64,000 bases of DNA from Timema cristinae. Its lineage: Eukaryota; Arthropoda; Insecta; Phasmatodea; Timematidae. A program made the position numbers and the translations under genes. How positions within the stretch are numbered: position 1 is the stretch's first letter; each line of letters opens with the position of its first letter. The stretch is taken from assembly GCA_039000515.1 (NCBI GenBank), contig JBCFYV010009882.1:58334277-58398276 (forward strand), given 5' to 3'. The notes under the pieces were generated by a model that made no database searches, was not told the DNA's origin, and worked only from the letters and a program-made list of their open reading frames with translations. This document shows positions 50,451 through 60,272 of this stretch, one piece after another.

Positions 50451-50691
50451 TAAAGTAACTTGATATAACTTTGTTATTTTATAGTATATACAATTATTCA
50501 AAGGGAAGAGTAACTAAGCTTTAAAACCTTTATCAATGCTAATCCTTGATTGTTTTAAATTATTGTGTTATAAGACATGAAAAAAAAGCTAACTAAAACA
50601 CAATTAACAAAATAGACCTACCCATTAAAATATAGATATGTGTTTAAAGGTGAAATTTCCTTTGAAGATTAAACTATAACTTCTTTATACA

Positions 50692-50741
50692 TAGTGCGTA
50701 TAGCCCGAACGGGTAGTAAGACGCGGTGCTAATAATAATAA
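50692..50741 (+). mobile_element. SINE tail-only copy
   Basis: About 50 bp matching only the shared tail: GTGCGTATAGCCCGAACGGG, TAGTAAGACGCGGTGCTAAT and AATAATAA. This is an extreme 5' truncation. Confidence 0.85.
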
Positions 50742-51542
50742 CATTATACAAAATATTATTTTGTAGTCTAAATTATTGGTGCTAATAAAAAAGAAAGAAG
50801 AGTAACATCGCCTAAATAATTGATTGTTAAAATATTAAAACATATTAAAGTTACAGTGAACTGTAACAGTTTACAGTATTGGAATTGAGTTAATCATTTT
50901 CGATAATTTTGATCCACAATTTTGAATACGCCATATTACACTATCGATTTTAGGACCTATCTAGAGAACATTAACTTAAGACCTATTGGCATGTATAGTT
51001 TGAGATTTCTATTATGTTTAAAAGTATTCGAATAATTCTTTCAGACAGACAGCTATCTAAACGATATAGAATTATAATATTCAATATCCGTATGTATAAT
51101 TTACAATAAAAAAAATACATGTCTATCATAAATTGTTTGAATAATCTTTGAAATGAAACATTAATCAGAAAATAATATGAGTTCATAAAAATCTCCATCC
51201 ACAGAACGCAATATATGCCTAAAACCGATCAGAATAAATGTAAAATATAATTTATATACATTGTTACAATGACATATTGGAAATTAGAGCATCACAGCTT
51301 AACATGGAGGATAAATGTTCATACTCTTATGGTTGTTTAAGTTTGTCCCTATACACGTGCGTAAATATTTCAATTATCTACTATAAGGGAATTTTTTTAT
51401 TCTAATAGCTTAGCAAATTGTTTAGGAGGACCTCTTTCCCCCTATCCAGTCATTATTATTTTTTTGTTCAAAGTGCCTGCTGCGGGTCTTAGACCTTCAT
51501 GACAGATTTCAATCTTCTGCCACCGTGAGAAGTATTTTTAAG
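50742..51542. other. No gene recognised
   Basis: AT-rich sequence between SINE copies. The minus-strand frame at 50,983-51,198 has no support. Confidence 0.55.
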
Positions 51543-51789
51543 TACCGTGTTTATTACCTGTTTAGTTTATAAGCATATTATGTACTAATTACACTAATGA
51601 TATAGGGATAAGGAAGGTAGAATTAAGAGGATGTATACAAGCATTTGCATGGAGGTAGAATGAAAAAGCATTTATTAAAACCCACTCTCAGTATAACCGA
51701 CTGAGCTTAGAGCCACGATCTTTCTGTCATTGGCAGTCTAGTCTATTGCGAGAGTGACATCTTAGACCATGCGGCCGTCGAAGAAGGTT
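51543..51789 (-). mobile_element. SINE family B copy
   Basis: Complement of the family, with GGAAGGTAGAATTAAGAGGA, GCATTTGCATGGAGGTAG and, at the head end, CATCTTAGACCATGCGGCCG. Imperfect flanking repeats GTGAGAAGTATT (51,525) and GTGAAAAGTAAT (51,792) may be an aged target duplication. Confidence 0.82.
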
Positions 51790-52038
51790 CAGTGAAAAGT
51801 AATACTTACACAAGTTTTGGAAAATTCTAAATCCTCTATTTAACCAAACTCAAAATATTTATAGGGGTATTTGGAATAGTCACACTACATTCCTGGTTTA
51901 TTTTTTATTTTCTATGACTCCTAAAAGTATATAGTGGTTCGGGCGTGTTAGAACAATAAACAGACAGAAAACATTTAATTTTAATTTATTAATGCGATTC
52001 AAGCTTTCTAGGTTTCTTAGTTTTGTATTTATAGCAAC

Positions 52039-52211
52039 TAAACACATATACATACATACATATACATACACACACATGCATTAATATCTATACACATACA
52101 TACATACATAAATACATACATACATACATACACACACATATACATACATACATTCATACATACATACATACATACATACATACATACATACATACATACA
52201 TACATACATAC

Positions 52212-52242
<31 letters not shown>

Positions 52243-52271
52243 CATACATACATACATACATACATACATAC

Positions 52272-52302
<31 letters not shown>

Positions 52303-52486
52303 CACACATACATACATACACACATACATACATACATATATATACATACATACATACATACACACACACATACATACATATACATACATACATACATACA
52401 TACATACATACATACATACATACATACATACACACACATATACATACATACATACATACATACATACATACATACATACATTCATA
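52039..52486. repeat. (CATA)n microsatellite, about 450 bp
   Basis: Almost pure TACA/CATA repeats with occasional CACA, TATA, CTTA and TTCA units. Three long MYVC-repeat open frames on the minus strand come from the repeat having no stop codon in that phase. Confidence 0.95.
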
Positions 52487-52664
52487 AAAACAAATAATAC
52501 ACATCCTATATTAATATTTAAATGATTATTGATTACTGGTTCACATAGTTAATGAGATATAGCTCTGGACAGGCTCAAGAGTAAAGTTCTATAGCATTAT
52601 TTTTTTTCAAGATGGCCATAATGTTTAATATAATTATATTTAGGAACCTTTTTAAGTTATTTTT

Positions 52665-52870
52665 GCACCACATCTTACTAACCGTTTGGATTATACGCCT
52701 ATGTACTAACTAATTTGATGATTTTATGGATTAGGAAGGTTATATTTAAAGAAGTGTACCCGCATTTGCGTGGAGGGAGTGTGGAATTATTTTGGTAAAA
52801 ATCGTCTTTAATACACCCCACAGAGATTCAAACCTCAATCTCACCGTCATCGGCAGCATAGCCTACTAAC
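52665..52870 (-). mobile_element. SINE family B copy, head incomplete
   Basis: The tail complement GCACCACATCTTACTAACCG is followed by GGATTATACGCC and GTACCCGCATTTGCGTGGAG. Towards the head, CAAACCTCAATCTCACCGTC corresponds to box B. The box A region is lost. Confidence 0.8.
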
Positions 52871-52940
52871 AACCTTTATAAGTAAATACAATGAAATTCT
52901 AATAAGTGCAAGATGATAAAAAGGACAAGAAGAAGTGTAG

Positions 52941-53010
52941 AAACAAAATGGCGGACTTATTTGTAATTAGCCTACATGTTAACCGGACGTCCAAGTTATA
53001 GCCATGGGAA
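52941..53010 (+). repeat. Dispersed repeat, copy 2 (AACCGGACGTCCAAGTTAT)
   Basis: The partner of 34,471-34,545 in the same orientation. Both start AACAAAATGG and contain the 19-bp identical block AACCGGACGTCCAAGTTAT. Confidence 0.75.
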
Positions 53011-56000
53011 ATTCCATTAGAACAATAGGGGTTTGGGCGTGATTGAGCAACAAACAAAAGGCAGATATTTAATGTTTATATAATTAGTATGCTAAAAGTA
53101 AAACAATAAACACATGTTCACATTCGATAGCTTAGAATTTCATGAGCCTTTGTTTGGCATCCTTTTGCACCCGCAATCACTCAATTTAATTCTTTACGCA
53201 CACAATATGTTTAGTAACAAAAACTAAGGTTTCTCAAAGAAAGATGTAAATACCAACTTTTTTCCATGATTCTTTAGCCATACGAATACGAAGTCACAAT
53301 GTCTAGTGTGCTAGGCTCCCTATGATTTTTTTTAAAAAGAAACTAAGGTGCACAACCTAAAATTTACTTATCTATACATTTAAATCTAAAATTTAGTTTG
53401 AGACAAGGTTTAAGGCATTGGGCTCAAAATTTTTTTCTTAAATACACCCGAGGTTTAATCACACCTTTTGTTTTCACTAATTAAACTTGAAAAATGCAAC
53501 CTTTTCATTTTTCTTGAGTTTAGAACTACACACACTGGGGGGCACGGGGCTCAAGGCACCAACATTTCAGTATACAGTCAACTCTGATTATAATGAACCA
53601 CTATAGACCTTAGTGGTTAACTCCGTTTCGTGTTACGCGACAGTGCGGATGGAGTCATGATCACACCATTCTACACGCCAGGCGAATTTCTTAAATCTAA
53701 TTTTGAGTTCACTCTTTTAGAGTGACCCACTCGGTTATCATCTCGATTTGAGATTATTTTTAACAATTTATTATATTTTAATATGTTTAATTTGTCTTTT
53801 TAATTAAGTGTATACACCTGTGGGTTTGTTTAGCAGGTGTACCACCCCAAACTCTATTATAAATCCCTTTGGGTTTCACTCCCATGGAATGTCTAGAATG
53901 CACTTTGTCTCATATTGAGATTTGTTTTTAACATTTGTATACAAATTTTAGTTTTTTTTTTCATTTGTTGAACTCGGCAGGGAAATATATATATATATAT
54001 ATAAATAATTTATTTCCCCTAAGGGAATCTTACTTTGTTTACGATGTCGTATAAGGCCCTAATTACGTCATTGTATAGACTGTCCTAATAATAACACTAT
54101 CGACCAGATATTGGTTGACAATATACAAAGTTCACTAAAACCCTAATTTATTTCTACATAAACGTGAGAAGGATGGACAAAAAAAATTGAAATATGTTTA
54201 TTGAAATTTATTTCTTAACATTTAAATAGTGGGCTATATGCTATTGCTTGCTATATACCTACTGAATTAGTAATTTCTGCCTTTTAATGAGATAATTCAT
54301 TGATTTGACTTAATATTTAGTATTTAAAAGTATGATAAAAAAAATCATGGTTACCTTTGTTTAAGTTTTATTTAAAAAAAACACAAATTTCCAACTAATG
54401 TGAATATAAAAAACCAACAAAAAATATTTTTCTCTTTGGATTTAAGATTGAAACGTATTATGTAATTTTTCAATGTATTGCATTTGAATTAACGATCAAG
54501 TGAGACAGAAAGCATGAGTTCTTCATTCATTGTTTGTTGATATTTCCAAACCCTTCGTGTCCAAGGAGACTTACAAAGAAGATATATACATTACAAGTTA
54601 AAACATTAGAATTGTTACTAATTTAAAACGCAAATGTAACCATGTTTAGAGTCATTTTATTCGACACTGCTTCGTTCACTGATGAGATAGTGTGATGGTA
54701 TATAGCTCACACTTTATTCATAAATATATCATTATAACAGAAGAAGGTCCATATAGCTCAGATGAGTACTTTGTGTGTTTACAAAAAACAAACAAGAAGA
54801 AACTATCAAACATAAAGAAAATGTACAGGTTTATTACAGGAATATAGGAATAGATTTTAAAGAGCTATTCTTAGAATATTGTTATATAAATTATAGATGT
54901 GGTGAAAGAGAAGTGAAAATCGCCACCCCATATAAAGATTGAAAAATTAGATTGCTCAATTGAATATTTAAAGAAACTTTACTTGAAGAAGTTTGTTAAA
55001 AGCATGTACAATTTGTCTACATAGACGCAAATGTGACAAAATTTTAAATTGAAAATATAAGACAGTTTAATGTGAGATTAGACAGTCATTTTATCAGACA
55101 TGTTTCATAAACAATGGCTGAATTTTTGAACTTAATGCACATTCGAATTACCTCCAATGATATGCAGGAAATATCAAGTTGCAATCTGCACACGCCATTG
55201 GGATATAGTTTATTCAATTGTGAGAGCTGGCAAAATCAAATTAACCACACTTTTATAGCCAGTTCATCACTATTTTATAGCCAATTTACCACTGTGGCGA
55301 TTGGCGACAAGGTTTCCCAGCCGAGATATATATAAAGGTACAAACATTTCTAGTTTTTTTTTTAGCACCACGTCTTCCTACCCGTTCTGATTGTATGCTC
55401 ACTTCTAATACACCCCCTTTTAAGGTTAAGAAAAACCTTTATATTAATTATAATAAGATTAAATACATTTATTGTTGTTTCAAAGAGATCTGAGAAATTT
55501 TATTACAATAATTCGAATACACATCAAACAAAGCAAATATTGGATTCAATAAACATATACACAAAATATTAGTGGAATCTATTATTGTACGTTCTAGAAT
55601 TTAAGAGGGTTGAAAATGTCCAATATAGCCTGATTTTGGTTAGAAGAACAGATGAGGTAACTCAAACATATTTATTTGCAGCTATAATTGATAAAAAAAA
55701 ATATTTCTATATTATTTGTGTTATTTTGTAGGTATTGATAGTATAGATAAAAAGTGACATATGCAGAAAATAGTACATGATATATGAATATATTAAAATT
55801 GTTTTAAGAACTTTACTAACTAGCTCCTATTATTCCTACTACCAAAATTATAATTTAGCTAACACATATTTATGTAAATTGATTTTAATGTGTGACTTTA
55901 TAATTTTTTTGTTGATTGACCCTTGACCATTTAAAAAGAATTAATGTGAAATGAATACGTCAAGCATGATGAGATTACTAATAAATATTTCACATGTTGA

Positions 56001-57204
56001 GAAACACCTACTAATAATATTTCTGTTACTCTACCAATTTCTCATGGTTAGATCACTGCCTAACAATTCTTGTTGCATGATATTACATACTATAAAACAT
56101 GTTGCACTCTGAACTTGATCAGGTTCCTTACTTTAGAGAACATATTGATTGGGTCATGTTCAGGCTCAGACTTATTCTTCTCATGGCGCTGAAGAAGTTG
56201 CAGTATTGGATTGTCTTAATTTCTCAATAAATTGGTTCTAAGGTGCAAATAGCCTTTTATGTATTAAAAGGCCTCTAAAGCCAATATGTTTAGGGATAAC
56301 CATGTATGCTTTGCCAAGACTGAGAATACTAAATACTCTACATTAACCGCATTGATAGGGCATGGGTTAGTTATTTGGCTCATCTAGTTGGATTTTCTCT
56401 GGTGACAGTAGGTCCAAGCTCAATTTACGGTTCGGTATCGTGGAGGAGGAAGTATTTTCTAAAATACATTCCCATTTTCTCCCCACGCGATTTCAAGTAT
56501 ATATCCTCAAAATTCTAGATTTTTCTATCCATACCTCATTAGCATAGTTAATTTTTTTACAGCCTGGAAAGCCTTCAACCAACTGAATATATATAGTTAA
56601 ATATAGATAATATATTTATTAATGTAGCTTTGTTTTAAATGGAACATTTTGTTTGTATATATTTAAATGGGAATCTTATTTATATAAAAGTGTGTTCAAG
56701 CTGAAATATTCTACCTAGTGTTTTTTATAGTACCAATAAAACACAATTCACATCACGATTGCAATAAACCATGTATTGTTTCCTCTACACTGAATAAACA
56801 AAATTCTGAAAAAAACTTTAATTGTGCTTTTCAAATTATAAATTGTCTGTTCAGGGTTTAAAATCTATACTTTCCATATTGTAAATGAATATTCTAAAAA
56901 ATGTATATTTGTGTTTTAACGTCTATACCTAAGATCCCCCTCTAACTAATGAATACAACTTCACTCAGCTTATAAGCTCAGTCTCAAATATTATGGACAA
57001 GTTAAAACATTCATTTTCAGCCATTATCATTGGCTTTTTAAGCTGTGAATGTCACATTTTGTCGCCAAATTTATCCATCCCTTGGATACAATATGTGACG
57101 TTAAATTTAAAAAAGGGTTACCTGGTATCATTCATTATGGTATCAGCGATTCAAAAAAGGGCCATGAGCTAATGTCATATTTCGTATTTTCTACATGCCT
57201 AGTC
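53011..57204. other. No gene recognised before the virus-like remnant
   Basis: AT-rich, with a SINE tail scrap at 55,366 and a possible diverged SINE B at 56,368-56,560 (TTTTCTCCCCACGCGATTTC in the body). I searched both strands by eye for integrase, DNA polymerase B or packaging ATPase motifs that would extend the Polinton-like element and saw none. Confidence 0.5.
55366..55412 (-). mobile_element. SINE tail fragment
   Basis: AGCACCACGTCTTCCTACCC and GTTCTGATTGTATGC match the complement of the shared SINE tail. Nothing else of the element remains. Confidence 0.6.
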
Positions 57205-58343
57205 CTGCAAGTGTACCAGCCCTGAACTCAATATTTTTTTCGTGCCACCGATTTCAAAGGGATCAATAGATCCAGTAATTTCAGTATCACTGACACTAAT
57301 CAAATCGCTCCATTCAACCAATGGTTACATTCACTATTCAACAGGTTGATGCGGATTTTTTTTTTAAAAAAAAGCTCCTCTCACAGTCCAGCAACACTTG
57401 TGTTTTCAGATAATACTTTGAGACGTAGCTCAATAAACACATTGGGTCCAAAACAAATATTACCTGCTCCCTATGGTAAACAGACATCCCCAACACGTTT
57501 GTGGAGGCTGGCAACATCAACAGGATGTTTGAGATTCATTGTAGTCTCGCTGCAAGAACTTAGATGTTGAAACTCTTAGGATATGTACATGGTGGCTTGT
57601 TTAACCAAGATAAATAACTTCTGAACAGTACCAATCACAGTATTAAGTTAGTCCGTTCTTGAGAAGAGTTCAGTCTAGTATCTTCCGCTGAAATTCTGCA
57701 GTTTAAAGTCCACATCGTTGAAGCCAGACTTCTAGTGCGATTTTACAAAGTAGAACCGTCTAACCGGTTGGCCCATGCCAAAGTATTAAACGTCAGTCCA
57801 GCAAAGTATTATATCTCCCGATGGAAATAAAAACCTTTCGATTACTTTGGTATTGCAAAGGAAACTATTTGAAAACTTATTCACTGGGAAGTTAATTAAA
57901 CGATTCATCGTGGTGTGCGTATCCAACGTGGCTTTCAATGGAGACGCCACCAAGAACCCGTTCAATTTTCAACTGTTGCCATGAACCAATTCTCGCTACC
58001 CAAGTATTTCCAGCAAGTGCTGTAACAACTTTTGCGTTCTTATTTCACCAACAACAACTATGCCATGTCAAATCACACGCTGATTTCTTAAACGGGTATC
58101 CATTTAATGAACGAGGGTAGTTATATCACACAAGAATCCTATATTACTTGGTATCATATAATGGTTTTCGATCTCACACCAAGTTTGTACACTCACATGA
58201 AAACGCATTAGAATTTGACGTGGAATGGATCCCTTACCATCAATGTGAGATCTACTAAGTCACTTGCTGAAACCTTCAAATGTAGCATGTACGGTGAATT
58301 TGAAAACATAGTCTCCATCAAACACATAAACATGGTGGCTTAA
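57205..58343 (+). pseudogene. Decayed capsid-like gene (F54H12.2-like, Polinton/Maverick or adintovirus type)
   Basis: Blocks in different plus-strand frames follow the order of the F54H12.2-like family, which is associated with the capsid of Polinton/Maverick and related viruses. They are ELNIFFVPP (57,224), FNQWLHSLFN (57,310-57,342), YVHGGLFNQDK (57,582-57,614), SIKLVRS (57,639), and FKVHIVEA with LAHAKVL (57,702-57,787). After these come LFTGKLIKRF, FNGDATKNPFNF (to about 57,968) and, at the C terminus, YGEFENIVSI, ending at TAA 58,341-58,343. The length (about 380 codons) is near that of the family. At least four frame changes and several stops show it is dead. In the intact virus this protein would form part of the virion. 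The family call comes from remembered motif order and was not searched. It sits 52 bp before the protease remnant, on the same strand. Confidence 0.82.
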
Positions 58344-58395
58344 TTTTGGAGTTAATATATGCGAATTTCCAACACATTTCCTTGTCATTTAAATT

Positions 58396-59200
58396 ATGAA
58401 CATCACTGAGGAGTTCCTGAGATACATCGTAGACGACAAAGAGTTTGGCGTCAAATAACTAAGTGCTTTATTAATATGTGGTGTATTAATTAACCTATGG
58501 GGGTTCAAACCCCCTCGATTCTAAGATGAACTTTCCTCAGTGGCTAAAAAACAAGACAAACATATCGTCAACACGCTGCACGTTATCCCCTTGGAAAGTG
58601 ATAATATGGATTAAAGTCTGCTTTAATCTCTCCTCTCATGCGTTACCATGCTTGCATAAACCGTCTACGTCAAGAGACTATAAAAGAGAAAGTTTCTAGA
58701 CAAAAACACGCATAACCAATTTTAGATATGTTTGACAAAGGATGTGCTTAGTTGAAAACCCTTAAATTAGACCGTACTACATTCATGGAAAATTGTTCTG
58801 TATATAATTTTTGCTCGGCCACATCGCCTAAGTATTTCGATACTGGCTGTCTGGAGATGAACATCCACACCATTTTATATGCGCTGAAAACAAGCCATTG
58901 CTTCAGTTATGTACGATCGGCAGTTTTCCCTGATGATCAATGCTCGACAAGAATAGTGCACCCTTAAGCCCTCGTCAATACTGATCCACACACCAAGCTT
59001 GTAGTGCATTGGGTAACCATTTTTATTGAAAGGAACGGCGTGGGAGAATATTTTGACATATAAGTTTATTTCCCATTCGCAAAGTTTTAATTAGCATATA
59101 TACGCATATATATTTCCCGCTAATCTAATTACACGGTACAACTTCATGGAATAGCCTATTGCGGCCATTATGGTTTAATGTACCTTCCCTAGAGCACCCA
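58396..59200 (+). pseudogene. Decayed adenain-type cysteine protease of the virus-like element
   Basis: The frame opens at ATG 58,396 (MNITEEFLRYIVDDKEFGVK) and soon meets a stop. Later pieces fit the adenovirus-type protease that matures capsid proteins in Polintons and adintoviruses. VNTDPHTKLVVHWVTIFIE carries the catalytic His-Trp pair (His codon 59,007-59,009), followed by GVGEYFD, and then YCGHYGLMYL carries the candidate catalytic Cys (59,160-59,162). The His-Cys spacing of about 51 codons is shorter than in adenain, consistent with small deletions. The middle (58,460-58,850) is strongly degraded. Its position directly after the capsid-like gene supports the call, since the two genes travel together in these elements. 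Confidence 0.75.
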
Positions 59201-59837
59201 TAATATTCCAATGAAGATTTCCTTGATCATATTCCCACTCACGAATTATACAGACAACCACTCCAAGGTTTTGAAGAGTATTTTCCACATACTGTTTCCG
59301 ATGGATGAATTTGACGCCGAGCGAGTCATTTTCAGTATGAGTGTAAGGAATAACTTGACGCCCTTTGTCCGGCTATAAATATGTGAGGTAAGTTTGAAGT
59401 GTTCAACCGTATAGAGTGGAAAAACTGGACAACTAAAGGCCAATCAAATCAAAATTTTTCAACAATACAGAGCCTTTTCATAAGATAAGCAAACCTAATC
59501 ATGAACTCTCTCTAAATGCATATGTTTTGACCGTATGGTTGTCATTAGCGAGAAAGAGTTTGATCAGCCCACGTTTGAAACACACATTAGAAACCTGGAT
59601 CTGATAATTGCTGCCTACTAGACACGTAAAATCATCAGTTTTGACTATTTCATGTAATAATGTGAACTACTATTAAAAGCTATTTTATTAACCCATCTAA
59701 GAGACACTGTCGACATATTTTAGTATATATGTGTCATTCGTGTAAAAATGTATATTAAATATATATGTATATCATATCAAGATTTATTCACGCAAAACCA
59801 ACTTCCTTTCCATTCATCACACGTGGCGTATTCCTAT
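59201..59837 (+). other. Unassigned sequence downstream of the protease remnant
   Basis: Short plus-strand frames (for example HELYRQPLQGFEEYF near 59,240 and MVVISEKEFDQPTFETHIR near 59,535) look more protein-like than the surrounding DNA. They may be further pieces of the virus-like element. I cannot match them to a family. Confidence 0.35.
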
Positions 59838-60272
59838 GGTGACCACCAATCCAGTACCAGGTATGAGTCATCTCCCATGACCTTTTCCTGTATGGACCGT
59901 CAAGCTGCCAATCTGGGGTCAGTTATAAGTCATAAATTTTGACGTTATTAGGGCTGAGACATCACCCGTGCTCTATTCCTGTCTTAACATGTCGTGCCAC
60001 CACCCCATCACCGGGGCTGAATCATATTTCTTAAAATAGATTATATAAATAAACATTGCTTAAAGTATATGTAGACGTTTTGACCCACCTCTTCCTGTCT
60101 CAACGTGTCATGCCATCAAACTTGCACCTAGGCTGTGTCATATCTTCCCAATTAGATTATGACGTCATCAGGGTTGTGACCTCACCAATGGTCTCTTCCT
60201 GTCTCGACATGTCATTCCGAAAAACTGGTGCCAAGGATGAGTCATATTTCCCTAAAGAGATCCTATAAATAG
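59838..60272. repeat. Degenerate tandem array, about four units, TGACGT motifs
   Basis: Units begin near 59,841, 59,941, 60,074 and 60,161 and vary from about 87 to 133 bp. The last three start GACGTTATTAGGGCTGAGAC, GACGTTTTGACCC and GACGTCATCAGGGTTGTGAC. Later shared blocks are TTCCTGTCTCGACATGTCAT (and variants) and GATGAGTCATATTTCC (and variants). Several units end near a TATAAATA-like string. The array follows the virus-like genes directly and may belong to that element. Confidence 0.7.

Noticed and set aside
52039..52486. CRISPR-like regular array
   Set aside because: It is a simple tetranucleotide repeat with no spacer structure, in a eukaryotic context.
52081..52504. Minus-strand open frames of 69-134 codons made of MYVC repeats
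   Set aside because: They are translation of the CATA microsatellite, which has no stop codon in those phases.
58486..58520. GGGGGTTCAAACCCCC resembling a tRNA T arm
   Set aside because: No D arm or anticodon arm is present upstream, and it lies within the decayed protease region.
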